The notes under the pieces are model-generated. The model was not told the origin of the DNA, made no database searches, and saw only the letters and a program-made list of their open reading frames with translations. From assembly GCF_008710285.1 (NCBI RefSeq), contig NZ_VYQF01000001.1, positions 310,001 through 374,000 of the forward strand: a DNA stretch of 64,000 nucleotides, in the 5' to 3' direction. Source of the stretch: Ginsengibacter hankyongi. GTDB taxonomy: Bacteria > Bacteroidota > Bacteroidia > Chitinophagales > Chitinophagaceae. Made by a program: the position numbers and the translations under genes. This document shows positions 44,007 to 54,544 of the stretch, in pieces; position 1 is the stretch's first letter, and each line of letters begins with the position of its first letter.

Positions 44007-45497
44007 TTATAAGCCCCACCAAACCGGAGTTGTAATTGGAACCTGTGCAGGCGTATTTGGATTGGTTGATATTTCAGCATCCGGAAATACAAGGCGTTTC
44101 GGATATTGGCTACCTATTACTGAATTCTTTGGAATAACAAATTCACCAGGTACGTAAGAGGCATCTGTTGAGTAAACGGGGCTACTTTTTGGAAATCCTG
44201 TTCTATTTCTTTCAAACCAGCCTTCTATAAAATGTACCCCGTAAGCAAAAGATGCCCATTTTTGAACAATTATCGTTTCTATTTTTTGAGCTGTTGTACC
44301 TGACGGATATTCGTATTGACCGCCCGGGGCTATAAATGAACTGCCATCTGCGCCTACATCGTGAAATGCTGCGAGAACACCGTTATCATATGGGGTTTTG
44401 GCACCGTTGCCACTAAAATAACGCTCTCTTGCTTCAGCCTGCATAAAATAAGATTCAGCCGCAGAGATAAAAACTACGGGATCTGTTGGGCTTTCCTTAA
44501 ATACTGTAGCACTAAAAGCAGCCGAAGAAGGATTTGTAAAATCCCCCTGGTCAAGAGCAGTGGGATTAGGTCCAAAAGAATAATTAATCCTTGGGTCGTT
44601 ATGTGCCTGCAGGTAACTTACAAAAGTTTTACTCGCTACCAGGTTATTAGGAAAATTCAGTTGACGAACATTTTGTTCATATAAAGGATTGGAGAGGCTT
44701 GGATTATCAGTAAATCCTGTAACCTTCGCATCTTCCTGAAGAAATTGAGCATTCCTCGCATACAGAGCTTCAATACCGGCTTGTGCTTCAGCTGGTTTTG
44801 CATTGATCATCCGCAGGTATAATTTTAATTCAACTGTATTAGCAAATTCTTTCCATTTTTCAATATCGCCTCCAAATAAAAGATCAATATTTCCTTCATT
44901 TGTCGCTCTTAAATCAATTGCCGTACTGGCGCTGAAATCTTTATTTAAGGCAGAATCAATACCTGCTATAAGCGATTTGTAGATGGTATAGCCATCATCA
45001 AAATGCGGAGTAAGATTTCCCAGCCCTTTTAATGCATCTGTATAAGGGATCTTATCATAAAGATCTACCAATAAAGCGGTTGAATAGGCTTTCATTACAT
45101 TTCCCATCAGGTAAAAATTCCAATCCTGAGTTTCGTTTGCTTTGTCAATAACAAATTGAAGATTCTTTAATCCGTATGTAAATAGAGTAGTGTATTGCGC
45201 ATTGTAATCTGTAGTCTTCATATCAAACTGGTCAATATTTTTATATTGGTTTGATGTAGCGCCCTGCGTTATGTATTCTCCCCATAATCCCCCAATTAAT
45301 GCAAGGTCTCCGCCCTCTACGCCAGCTACTCCCATTACTGCTACAGGAAAAACTATTTTTGGGGTACCAACTTCCAGCCCCGGATTATTAGGATCATGAT
45401 TGATGTCGAGCGCTTTTTTACATCCGGCCCCAACTATCAACACAACTGAAATAAATGCGGCTATTATTTTTTTATTCTTAAATAAATTCATTTTCAT
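44007..45497 (-). CDS. SusD/RagB-like outer-membrane lipoprotein (SusD-like_2)
   Basis: A 496-residue lipoprotein (Cys26 in VGAGC) with the SusD superhelical fold. It has INHDPNNPG (about 32-40), YLMGNVMKAYSTALLVDLYDKIPY (around 130-153), a tetratricopeptide-like conserved segment, and C-terminal RLVFPDAE (about 468-475). This resembles the SusD-like_2 branch, which often binds oligosaccharides or peptides. It caps the SusC barrel; the gene is 12 bp downstream of SusC. Confidence 0.9.
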   Translation of the reverse strand: MKMNLFKNKKIIAAFISVVLIVGAGCKKALDINHDPNNPGLEVGTPKIVFPVAVMGVAGVEGGDLALIGGLWGEYITQGATSNQYKNIDQFDMKTTDYNAQYTTLFTYGLKNLQFVIDKANETQDWNFYLMGNVMKAYSTALLVDLYDKIPYTDALKGLGNLTPHFDDGYTIYKSLIAGIDSALNKDFSASTAIDLRATNEGNIDLLFGGDIEKWKEFANTVELKLYLRMINAKPAEAQAGIEALYARNAQFLQEDAKVTGFTDNPSLSNPLYEQNVRQLNFPNNLVASKTFVSYLQAHNDPRINYSFGPNPTALDQGDFTNPSSAAFSATVFKESPTDPVVFISAAESYFMQAEARERYFSGNGAKTPYDNGVLAAFHDVGADGSSFIAPGGQYEYPSGTTAQKIETIIVQKWASFAYGVHFIEGWFERNRTGFPKSSPVYSTDASYVPGEFVIPKNSVIGSQYPKRLVFPDAEISTNPNTPAQVPITTPVWWGL

Positions 45498-45509
45498 AAT
45501 TATTTAGTT

Positions 45510-48500
45510 TTAAAAATTTGCTTTTAAAGCAACTCCGAATTGCTTGGAAATTGGAGCAGTTTCAAATTCGCCCAATTGGCTGGTGAGGTCATTACCAAAA
45601 TTGGAAGCTTCTGGGTCGATATACAAATTGGAAGCGGGAGTCCAAAGCAGTAAGTTTCTTGCATAAATCGTCAATGATAAATTATGCATTTTTATTTTCG
45701 AAGCGATCTTTTCATTCAAAACATAAGACAGTGACACATCCCTTAACTTAAGGAACGACCTGTCGATAATATCGTGGCTATATGCGAGCGCAGGGTTATT
45801 TCCTTCGGGGAAAAAGTCCTGCAGACTATTTTCAGTTATTGGTAAAGTATTTTCAACATATACCGGCTTACCATTCCCGTCTACTCCATTTTGAATTACA
45901 GAATTAGGATAAATAAATGGCCTGCGATCGTTGTAGGTTGTAGGGACTGCACCACCTGTAAATAGAAGCTGCTCTGCAGTTTTACTGTAGAACTTACCAC
46001 CATCGCGGTAATCCAGTGAGAAATTAATCTGCCATTCTTTAAACTTTAAAGTATTTGAAAATCCCATTGAAAAATCGTTTTCAGCATTTCCATAATAGAT
46101 TCTATTGGTAGTGGGAAGTGGCTTGCCGGATGTGGGACTAACAATTACTTTTCCGTCGGGAGTCATTTGAGGCCCAAAGGCATAAATACCGGTAGCTGTT
46201 TTGCCGGGAACGGCATCTAACTCTGCACCACCAATAATTCCGAAAATGGTAACTTTAGTAAGACCATTTGTTAGATGTTCTACTTTATTTACATTCTTTG
46301 TATAATTATAATTAAAAGACCATGTAACATTTTTGGTTGAAACTGGCTTTACGTCTAAAGAAAGTTCTATCCCTTTGTTATCTATTAACCCTATATTCTC
46401 AGTTAAAAAATTATAACCTGATCCGGGTGAGATGGGTACATTTAATATCTGTCCATCTGCTGATTTATCATACAATGATACATCCAGTCCAATCCTGTTA
46501 TTTAAAAATCTGATGTCCATTCCTAATTCAGTTTCAGTTGTAATTACCCCTTTAAGATTTGCGTTCGCAATAGTATTCTGTATCCTGAATGAGCTCACTC
46601 CGTTAAATGGAAATGCTATATTTCCAAATGGTAAAGGCACTGATCCAGCGACCAAAACAGGGTATACTGAATAAACAGGTGCAGTTGTACCTGTCTTGCC
46701 ATAGCCTGCTCTGAATTTCAAATAAGAAATAGGCGAGCTCTTTAAATTAAAACTGTTAGATGCTATCCATGCTAAGTCTCCACCGGGGTAAAAGAAATGA
46801 TTACTGTTTATTGGTAACGTCGAAGACCAGTCGTTACGGGCATTTAGGGTTAAATAGAGCTGGCTTTTATATCCTAATGTTGCCTGGCTGTAAACCCCAA
46901 TTAATCTTGTGCGACTCCTGGCCCCGGCAGTAGTTGGTTGTTTCGTTGAGTTAGAAAGATTATAAAAACCTGGTATCAGTAAATTGGTTATACCTGCAAA
47001 ACCAGTTTTAGTATCTGCCTGATTGTAATTAACACCCCCGATAATATCCAGGTTAAAATTATTGCTGATGTCTTTATTATATTTTAAAATAAAATCACCG
47101 TTGATACTTCCTACATAATTATTGCTTTCAATTACCGAACCAACATCGGCTGTCCTGGGCGCCCCCTCTGTATTGCCTCCGGCATCCCAGCTTCCCGGGT
47201 CAGGGGCATTTTTTGCGTTGTAAGCAAATCCTCTTGCATTTTCTACGTCGCCGCCTACCCGAAGCTGGGCTGCGAACGCAGATGTAAACTGATAATTCAT
47301 ATCAATATTTGCAAAGAACCTGTCTGATGACTGGCTGTTGCTGTTATTATGCAAACCATAATATGGATTTTCAGCATAGGGAGTGAAATAGCTATTCACG
47401 TCAAAGAATTTATTAGTATAATCTCTGAAATCATGGATCGGTATGTCTACAGGTATTTGCAAAATATCCTGGAAGATCGTTGACCCCGCAGTGCTGCCCT
47501 GCCCTGTTGCCGGCTGGTTTACTTTCCTGTTCACATAATTGAAAGAGGTATTAATTGAAAAGTTCTTGAACTTGTTATTAGTCCTGAGTGATAAATTATT
47601 GCGGGCCAGGTAATCAGATTTTGTGGGAATTACTCCATCACTTTCAACATTACCATAAGAAAAGTAGAAGGTAGATCTGTCATTTCCACCTGAAACAGCT
47701 ATAGTATTATTTAATTCAAGCCCCGTAGTATAGAACTTCCGGATATTATCATTAATAAATGAAAATGGTTTTATTAATTGTGAATTATCTACAACAGAAC
47801 CCCAGGGCCGCACAATACCATCAAGGCGGGGTCCCCAGCTTCCATTCTCGCCCGGTATAAAGGTTGCATTCCATCCCTGGCCAAATTTATTTTGTAAGGT
47901 TGGTAATTTCCCCACCTTGCTAAAGTTGGCTGATCCTGCATAATCAATACTTATCTTGCCTGCCTTCCCTCTCTTGGTGGTAATCATAATAGCTCCGTTT
48001 CTTGCTGCCGAGCCATATAAGGACGAGGCAGCAGTGCCTTTAAGTACGGTGATGCTTTCAATATCATTGGGATTAATATCATTGGCTCCATTACCAAAAT
48101 CGTTTTGCCCTGTTAAACCAACCGTACCCACATTGTTTGCCCCCGACAAAACATTAGATCCCGAATTTAACCTTGCATCCAGTAAGGGAACACCATCTAC
48201 AACGTACAGCGGTTGATTTCCACCCTCCGTGAGTACACCGTAACCCCGCATCACTATTTTGGTAGATGAGCCCGGGCCACCTGTGTTAGATATTTCGGCG
48301 CCAGGTATTTTACCTGCAAGCCCGTCAAAGGCATTTACATTGGCTGTGCGGTTGATGGCTTCACTCGTAAAAGTGGTGGTAGCATAACCGAGTTTGGCCT
48401 TCTTACTTGTTTGACCCAATGCTGTAACAACAACCTCTTCCATTACATTGCTGGCAGGCTTTAAACTTATAGCTAAACTGTTTTGATTACCTACCCGCAC

Positions 48501-48740
48501 CTCGCTTTTACCGAAATTGGCTGCGGTAATTACCAGAACGTCATTGGGTTTTGCACTGATAGAAAAAACACCGTCTGCATTTGCAGGTATGCCTTTGGAA
48601 GTACCTTTTATAATAACAGATGCCCCACTTACAGGATCCCCTTTATCATCGGTTACCCTGCCGGTAACCATATGGGTTTGCGCAAGTGCCAGTACTCCGC
48701 TAAGTATTAGCATCGTAAATAATGTCAGAAATCTTTTCAT
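45510..48740 (-). CDS. SusC/RagA-type TonB-linked outer-membrane transporter
   Basis: About 1076 residues from the ATG at 48740; an upstream start at 48806 gives a Cys-rich leader that does not fit a signal peptide. Signal peptide to LALAQ, a CarboxypepD_reg-like domain with VTGRVTDDKGDPVSGASV, a plug domain with VVDGVPL, and a beta-barrel with a final F. The SusC signature LYGSAARNGAIMITTKRG (about 240-257 from the ATG) is intact. It transports a glycan- or peptide-like solute using TonB energy together with SusD. No glycosidase, peptidase or regulator is in the operon, so the substrate is open. Confidence 0.93.
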   Translation of the reverse strand: MKRFLTLFTMLILSGVLALAQTHMVTGRVTDDKGDPVSGASVIIKGTSKGIPANADGVFSISAKPNDVLVITAANFGKSEVRVGNQNSLAISLKPASNVMEEVVVTALGQTSKKAKLGYATTTFTSEAINRTANVNAFDGLAGKIPGAEISNTGGPGSSTKIVMRGYGVLTEGGNQPLYVVDGVPLLDARLNSGSNVLSGANNVGTVGLTGQNDFGNGANDINPNDIESITVLKGTAASSLYGSAARNGAIMITTKRGKAGKISIDYAGSANFSKVGKLPTLQNKFGQGWNATFIPGENGSWGPRLDGIVRPWGSVVDNSQLIKPFSFINDNIRKFYTTGLELNNTIAVSGGNDRSTFYFSYGNVESDGVIPTKSDYLARNNLSLRTNNKFKNFSINTSFNYVNRKVNQPATGQGSTAGSTIFQDILQIPVDIPIHDFRDYTNKFFDVNSYFTPYAENPYYGLHNNSNSQSSDRFFANIDMNYQFTSAFAAQLRVGGDVENARGFAYNAKNAPDPGSWDAGGNTEGAPRTADVGSVIESNNYVGSINGDFILKYNKDISNNFNLDIIGGVNYNQADTKTGFAGITNLLIPGFYNLSNSTKQPTTAGARSRTRLIGVYSQATLGYKSQLYLTLNARNDWSSTLPINSNHFFYPGGDLAWIASNSFNLKSSPISYLKFRAGYGKTGTTAPVYSVYPVLVAGSVPLPFGNIAFPFNGVSSFRIQNTIANANLKGVITTETELGMDIRFLNNRIGLDVSLYDKSADGQILNVPISPGSGYNFLTENIGLIDNKGIELSLDVKPVSTKNVTWSFNYNYTKNVNKVEHLTNGLTKVTIFGIIGGAELDAVPGKTATGIYAFGPQMTPDGKVIVSPTSGKPLPTTNRIYYGNAENDFSMGFSNTLKFKEWQINFSLDYRDGGKFYSKTAEQLLFTGGAVPTTYNDRRPFIYPNSVIQNGVDGNGKPVYVENTLPITENSLQDFFPEGNNPALAYSHDIIDRSFLKLRDVSLSYVLNEKIASKIKMHNLSLTIYARNLLLWTPASNLYIDPEASNFGNDLTSQLGEFETAPISKQFGVALKANF

Positions 48741-49139
48741 TGATATTTTTTGAGTTTTGATAAATGAAGTGACGATAAGGCAACAATATTTGTTAATATG
48801 TGTCAAAACTTAAAAGCTTAGTTACCGAAACATGAATTTATATGAACGAGGCATGGATAATTATTTCTGAAAAAAAATATTGAAGATGTTTATTAAAATC
48901 TAAAAGTGAAAAATCCGTATTCAATCATGAAAAAAACTAAGTAGAAAGCTTGCGGAGTTAGAATCTCTTAATGAATATGCAAACCCTTCTTCGGAGTTTT
49001 TTTCAAATCGACCGAAAAAAAATATTTATTTCAAAATATCTGAAAGTCTGTAATAGCGTCTGTCACTTTACTTCTCCTTATTCATTTCTACTTATCTTAG
49101 AAGCTTCATTCAGTTTAAAACCAGGTTTACCTCAATAAC
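48741..49139. other. Divergent intergenic region between SusC and Asp-box genes
   Basis: A 399 bp gene-free gap. Minus strand: TTTTG at 48804-48808 and TATTGTTG at 48781-48788 form a rough -33/-7 pair for SusC, 41 bp before the ATG. ATTTGTTAATAT at 48788-48799 is close to the element before the Oar receptor and the kinase. Plus strand: a 6 bp hairpin with one bulge followed by seven Ts (48981-49003) looks like an orphan terminator. No RNA gene or long frame is supported. Confidence 0.4.
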
Positions 49140-52100
49140 ATGAAAAAAAATATTTACCCTGCCTTCTTTCTATTAATTGTAATTGCATTTTTTATTTCTT
49201 CCTCTTCAATTGCACAACTGTACGATACTTCCTTATTCAATAGTTTGCGATGGAGAAGCATAGGCCCATATCGCGGTGGCAGAACAGTTGGCGCTGCAGG
49301 TGTTCCGGATCAGCCTAATATTTTTTATATCGGTGTAAATAACGGAGGTGTATGGAAAACTACCGATTATGGCAGAACATGGTTCCCGGTTTTTGACGAT
49401 CAGCCTACCGGCTCGATCGGTACAATTGCGGTGGCTCCTTCCAACCCGGATATTATTTATGTAGGGAGTGGTGAAGGTTTACACCGACCTGATCTTTCAA
49501 CGGGTAATGGAGTTTACAAATCAATTGATGCCGGCAAAACCTGGATGCACCTTGGTTTAAAGGATGCTCAACAGATTCCAAAAATTACAATTGACCCAAA
49601 AAATCCTGATAGAATTTTTGTTGCTGTGTTAGGCCATCCATATGGCCCAAATGAAGAAAGGGGAATTTATCGTTCAGTTAATGGCGGTAAAACATTTGAA
49701 AAAATTCTTTATGTAGACGAAAATACCGGGGGCGATGATGTAGCAATAGACCCCGCCAATCCAAACGAAATTTTCGCAACATTATGGGAATCCCGTGAAG
49801 GGCCTTGGGAAAATGGCGAATGGGCTGGCACAAAAGGAGGAATTTATAAATCAACCGATGGCGGTAACACCTGGAAAAAATTATCAAAAAATATACCGAC
49901 CAATATGGTCCAGGCACACATAGCTATTGCGCCTTCTTCGCCTAATATTGTATACGTGGTTCTTGCAACTACAGAAGAAAATGAATATGGGACCGGCTCA
50001 GGCATGGGATTGTACCGCTCAGATGATAGCGGAGAAACCTGGCATGAAATTACTGATGATGGCAGGCCCGAAGCAAGAATCGGCGGGGGCGACGTTCCTG
50101 AAATAATGGTGGATCCAAAAGATCCTGAAACATTATATAGCACCAGCATTGTTGTTTGGAAATCTGTTGACGGCGGGAAAAAATGGAAGGGTATCCGCGG
50201 CGCCCCGGGTGGTGATGATTATCAAAACATCTGGATTAATCCAAACGATACAAAGATTATGCTGGTTACCGGCGACCAGGGCGCTATTATTTCAGTGAAC
50301 GGTGGCAATACCTGGAGTTCGTGGTACAATCAACCTACGGCACAATTGTATCATGTAAGTGCAGATAATGCTTTTCCATACAATGTATATAGCGGGCAGC
50401 AGGAAAGTGGCTCCGTTGGAATTGCTTCGAGAGGTAATGACGGTGCAATAACGTTCAGAGATTGGCATCCGGTAGGTGCCCAGGAATATGGATATGTTGC
50501 ACCTGACCCGCTTAACCCAAATATTGTTTACGGTGGCAAGCTATCAAAATACGATAAACTAACAGGTCAAGTTCAGGATATAACGCCGCCGGCTACCCGA
50601 AACGAAGCGCAGCGTTTTGTAAGAACCGAGCCGGTTGTTTTTTCGCCCGTCGATCATAAAACTTTATTTTTTGCAGGTAACTTTTTGTATACAACCAAAA
50701 ACGGCGGAAATAGCTGGCAGGCTATAAGCCCGGATTTATCAAGAACTACCTGGGATATTCCGGCAAGTGTCGGAATTTATAACGATGACGCCGTAAAAAA
50801 AATGCATCGGCGTGGAGTAATATATACAGTCGCGCCGTCCCCGCTTAACATCAACACTATATGGGCCGGAACAGACGACGGGTTAATTCATGTTACAAAA
50901 GACGGAGGCACAAGCTGGAAAAATGTAACACCGCCGGAAGTAAGCTCGTGGAGTAAAATTTCGTTAATAGATGCAGGACATTTTAATGTGAATACCGCTT
51001 ATGCAGCCGTTAACCGGCTGCGTTGTGATGATTTGCGTCCTTATATTTATAAAACAAATGATGGAGGTGCAAGCTGGAAAAAAATAACGACAGGATTACC
51101 TAACGACCCCATAAACGCAGTTAGAGAAGATACTGAAAAGAAAGGTTTAATGTTTGCCGCCTCGGAAACACAAGTGTATGTTTCTTTTAATGATGGAGAA
51201 AACTGGGAATCACTCCGTTTAAATATGCCCGCAACTTCTGTAAGGGATTTGATCATTAAAGACAATGATCTTGTAGTTGCAACTCATGGAAGAGGTTTCT
51301 GGATATTAGACGACATCACATCACTTCGCCAGGTAAATACAGAGTTGACTACCCGCAATTTTTTATTTAAACCATCTACAGCAATAAGGGTAAGATGGAA
51401 TAACAATACAGATACTCCGTTGCCTCCCGATGAACCCGCAGGACAAAATCCTCCTGATGGCGCTATCATTGATTATTATCTTAAGGGCAAAACTAACGGT
51501 GTGGTAACACTCGAAATTTCTGATGAAAAAGGAAATATAGTGAGGCACTACAGCAGTAACGATACTTTATATAAAATCCCCGAAGTAGATATCCCGCTTT
51601 ACTGGATTCGCCCGCAACAAATTTTATCAGCAGAAGCAGGCTCACACAGGTTTATATGGGATTTGCATTATACTCCTCTCAATCTTCCTCCATCTTACCC
51701 TATTGCCGCAATTTATAAAAACACAGCTCGCGCACCCACTTCGCCATGGGTTATGCCGGGCACTTATACAATTAAATTAAAAGTAAATGGCCAGGTATTT
51801 TCTCAACCGCTCATTATTAAAATGGATCCAAGAGTAAAAACACCTTTAAAAGATTTACAGAAACAACATGATCTTTCAATGTTGTGTTATGAAGGAAGGT
51901 TGCTGATAACTAAAATATCGGGAGAAACCGTTATTATACAGAATCAAATAAAAAATTTAGTTGATAATGCGCAGGGCGATCTTCATGCATCGCTGGATTC
52001 CCTGGAAGAAAAAATATCGAAAGTTGAAAATGTAAAGCCAAATAATTCATTGAAAAACTTTAACCAGGTTTATGGTTCATTTGCTTCGTTATTTAATCAT

Positions 52101-52271
52101 TTACAAGAGGCTGATGTTTCTCCAAATATTATTACTACGGAAGCTGTTACTACTAATGAACGCAATCTTAAGCAACTGGTGGAGGCGTGGATGAAAATAA
52201 AGAAGATTGATATACCTGGAATAAATAACAAATTAAAAAAAGCAGGTGTTTCACCTATTGTTTTGGAATAG
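49140..52271 (+). CDS. Asp-box (BNR/sortilin-VPS10-like) beta-propeller protein, secreted
   Basis: A 1043-residue protein with signal peptide to SSIAQ. About eleven Asp-box turns of the S/T-x-D/N-x-G-x-T/S-W type are spread over residues 70-720 (for example STDGGNTWKK, SVDGGKKWKG, TKDGGTSWKN), giving one or two beta-propellers like those of VPS10/sortilin and bacterial sialidase-like proteins. A C-terminal region (about 750-1043) has an Ig-like segment and a helical tail. No sialidase catalytic Arg triad was recognised, so a binding or scaffolding protein at the surface is more likely. Common in Bacteroidota but its target is unknown. Confidence 0.82.
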   Translation: MKKNIYPAFFLLIVIAFFISSSSIAQLYDTSLFNSLRWRSIGPYRGGRTVGAAGVPDQPNIFYIGVNNGGVWKTTDYGRTWFPVFDDQPTGSIGTIAVAPSNPDIIYVGSGEGLHRPDLSTGNGVYKSIDAGKTWMHLGLKDAQQIPKITIDPKNPDRIFVAVLGHPYGPNEERGIYRSVNGGKTFEKILYVDENTGGDDVAIDPANPNEIFATLWESREGPWENGEWAGTKGGIYKSTDGGNTWKKLSKNIPTNMVQAHIAIAPSSPNIVYVVLATTEENEYGTGSGMGLYRSDDSGETWHEITDDGRPEARIGGGDVPEIMVDPKDPETLYSTSIVVWKSVDGGKKWKGIRGAPGGDDYQNIWINPNDTKIMLVTGDQGAIISVNGGNTWSSWYNQPTAQLYHVSADNAFPYNVYSGQQESGSVGIASRGNDGAITFRDWHPVGAQEYGYVAPDPLNPNIVYGGKLSKYDKLTGQVQDITPPATRNEAQRFVRTEPVVFSPVDHKTLFFAGNFLYTTKNGGNSWQAISPDLSRTTWDIPASVGIYNDDAVKKMHRRGVIYTVAPSPLNINTIWAGTDDGLIHVTKDGGTSWKNVTPPEVSSWSKISLIDAGHFNVNTAYAAVNRLRCDDLRPYIYKTNDGGASWKKITTGLPNDPINAVREDTEKKGLMFAASETQVYVSFNDGENWESLRLNMPATSVRDLIIKDNDLVVATHGRGFWILDDITSLRQVNTELTTRNFLFKPSTAIRVRWNNNTDTPLPPDEPAGQNPPDGAIIDYYLKGKTNGVVTLEISDEKGNIVRHYSSNDTLYKIPEVDIPLYWIRPQQILSAEAGSHRFIWDLHYTPLNLPPSYPIAAIYKNTARAPTSPWVMPGTYTIKLKVNGQVFSQPLIIKMDPRVKTPLKDLQKQHDLSMLCYEGRLLITKISGETVIIQNQIKNLVDNAQGDLHASLDSLEEKISKVENVKPNNSLKNFNQVYGSFASLFNHLQEADVSPNIITTEAVTTNERNLKQLVEAWMKIKKIDIPGINNKLKKAGVSPIVLE

Positions 52272-52326
52272 GTTTAATTTAAACTAAGAAGATTATGGTA
52301 AATAGTTTGATTGTATATATGGCAAT

Positions 52327-54309
52327 TTATTCAGGGTTGTTAATTTGCGTTTCAGCAACGGGAATACTGAAATAAAATGTTGTTCCCTTCCCTACTTCAC
52401 TTTCAAACCAAATTTTCCCATCGTGTCTTTCTATAATTTCCTTTGATATAAAAAGCCCTATTCCTAAACCAGGATAAGTATGTAAATCGTTTCCCGTTAC
52501 ACGATAGAACCGTTCAAAGATTTTGTCTTTTTGCGTTTCATTTATTCCATCACCAAAATCCTGGACAGAGCAAATTGCCCCTTTCCCAACCTGCTTTAAA
52601 TTAACAATTATTTTTTCGCAATCCTTGCAATACTTTACTGCATTGGACAGAATGTTACTTAAAACCTGGCCTATTCTTTCCTTATCTCCATATAATTGAA
52701 CAGGCGTATTATTTTCTATAATAATTTTATGTTTACTGGCATGTATTCGAATCTCCTCCACAATTTCTTCCACAAGATGATTTAAAGGAAAGAATTGTTT
52801 GTTGTAAATCAATTTTCCGTTTTGCATTTTTGAGGTATCTAATAAGTCGGATATTAAAGCGGTCAACTTATCCACCTGCAAATCCATTTTAGAAAGCATC
52901 AATTCATTTCTTTCATTTGTGTTGGCTTTTGCCTCCATTTGCAAAAGTTGAGTGTAGGCTTTTAAAGAAGTTACAGGCGTTTTTAATTCATGGCTTGCTA
53001 TACTCAAAAAATCGTCTTTCCTGTCCATAAGTTCTAATGTCTCTTGTTGTATCTTATCCTTTTCCATTGTAAGCTTATGTAAATCTTCTTTCATTTTTTG
53101 AATGGAGTTACCCAGCAAATCTTCATTGCTTCTTGGATTTACCGGCACATTGAAATTGCCTGCGCCAATGGCATTGGCAGCGTATGCAAGTTCAATATTA
53201 TTTTTATCGATCTCCAGAATTGAATCTGTAAGGCTTCCCATTACATCTTTAGGCATGTTCTGAAACTTAAGCCCGGTGCCCCCAACCGAAATTTTTTGAG
53301 CAGCTATTTTAAGCTCACTTAACATTTCACTAATTACCGTGATCGTATAGATAACAAAAGTTATAACGAAAATAATAGCAGCAATTAAAAACGCAAGAGT
53401 CTTATTTTTTGATTTTATTTGTTGCTGATAGATTTTATCTATCCCGGTTTCAACATTCTGCCATAAGTTTAACTGCTGTTTCCTTAAAATATGAACGCCC
53501 TGCGATGAAACCTCCCACCAATCTTTGGCATCGTACGTACTATCAAAGTTAAATGTGGCAAAGAGTTTATCAATGTATGCCAAAACGGGTTTTAGAGATG
53601 AGGTATCTTTTTCTGTATTGTATAAATTAATAGAAGACGGGGAACCTTTCAGCAAAAATTCTTTTTCATAACTTTTAAAAATATTAAAAACACCAAGAGT
53701 TCCCAAAAGTGTTTCAACTTTATATTTCCCGGTATATAGCACATTATAAATATTTGTACGAATGATGCTAAGGAAAGTAATCATCTCAAAAAGCGTTTTC
53801 TGCGAAAGCAAATCTTTATACACCGGTTCTAGATAAGTACTGCTCATAGACGAAACCGGGTTCAGTGTATTCAACCGATAAATTGCATTTGTATAAAACT
53901 GCATGATAGCATCGGCCCGATAAAAAGGCGAATTGTCTAACGAGTTGCGCACAGAGGAGAGACTATCGAGGAAAGTGTATCGGGGAAAATTAACGATAGC
54001 CAGGTCTTTACTTTTTTCCAGCAACTGCATAGCCTTGTCTGTATGTGGCCGTTGAAATATTACTTTGCTATAGTTGTCTTTTCTTAACGCATATTCATAA
54101 CTAACTTTCCGCTCCTTTTCCAGCTCATAAATGAGGTTCGAAATGTTACCCTCTTCATGCACGTGCAAAATATAATCGCCTATTAATTTTACGGTTTGTT
54201 TTTTTTCGCTGTATAGCTGCGCAGATAAGTAGATAAGAAATAATAGCGGTATGAGACCGATCAACATCAATTTTATAGAAAGAGGTAATTTTCTGAAAAA
54301 GGAATTCAT
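52327..54309 (-). CDS. Sensor histidine kinase with nitrate/nitrite-sensing-like (NIT) domain
   Basis: A 660-residue orphan kinase. Transmembrane helix 1 (about 12-32), a helical periplasmic domain (about 33-305) with an NIT-like signal region, helix 2 (about 305-327), HAMP-like linker, then HisKA with the phospho-His440 in SHELKTP and a HATPase domain with N-box NILSNAVKY, G1 DFGDGI and G2 GLGIGLF. Autophosphorylation and transfer to an unknown response regulator follow from the family. No response regulator is adjacent. The promoter region holds an ATTTGTTAACATTT copy at 54364. The ligand could be nitrate/nitrite, but the NIT call is by pattern only. Confidence 0.8.
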   Translation of the reverse strand: MNSFFRKLPLSIKLMLIGLIPLLFLIYLSAQLYSEKKQTVKLIGDYILHVHEEGNISNLIYELEKERKVSYEYALRKDNYSKVIFQRPHTDKAMQLLEKSKDLAIVNFPRYTFLDSLSSVRNSLDNSPFYRADAIMQFYTNAIYRLNTLNPVSSMSSTYLEPVYKDLLSQKTLFEMITFLSIIRTNIYNVLYTGKYKVETLLGTLGVFNIFKSYEKEFLLKGSPSSINLYNTEKDTSSLKPVLAYIDKLFATFNFDSTYDAKDWWEVSSQGVHILRKQQLNLWQNVETGIDKIYQQQIKSKNKTLAFLIAAIIFVITFVIYTITVISEMLSELKIAAQKISVGGTGLKFQNMPKDVMGSLTDSILEIDKNNIELAYAANAIGAGNFNVPVNPRSNEDLLGNSIQKMKEDLHKLTMEKDKIQQETLELMDRKDDFLSIASHELKTPVTSLKAYTQLLQMEAKANTNERNELMLSKMDLQVDKLTALISDLLDTSKMQNGKLIYNKQFFPLNHLVEEIVEEIRIHASKHKIIIENNTPVQLYGDKERIGQVLSNILSNAVKYCKDCEKIIVNLKQVGKGAICSVQDFGDGINETQKDKIFERFYRVTGNDLHTYPGLGIGLFISKEIIERHDGKIWFESEVGKGTTFYFSIPVAETQINNPE

Positions 54310-54363
54310 ACACCGATCCTTGGATTGAGGTTAAAGTTACATAAGTAGAATTTAAATCGGCTT

Positions 54364-54377
54364 ATTTGTTAACATTT
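54364..54377 (-). promoter_or_regulatory. ATTTGTTAACATTT element upstream of the histidine kinase
   Basis: Identical over 14 bases to 19758-19771 upstream of the Oar-like receptor. It lies 55 bp upstream of the kinase ATG and 168 bp before the cytochrome gene on the other strand. A regulator site is inferred. Confidence 0.35.
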
Positions 54378-54544
54378 TTTCTGTAATGTCGTCGATCAAT
54401 ACTTAATATAATTTGAAAAATATATAATATTAAAAAGCTATCGGTTTTATAAAAAATGAAAATTAATTTCGGTTATAAATTGCGATTAATCTATCTTTAA
54501 TCATCGTTTTATTTTAACCAAAAATTTTAAAAAAATATTAAGCA

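Noticed and set aside
48740-48806. Upstream start of SusC at 48806
   Set aside because: The 22 added residues (with Cys-Cys) do not form part of a signal peptide and overlap a promoter-like pair; 48740 is preferred.
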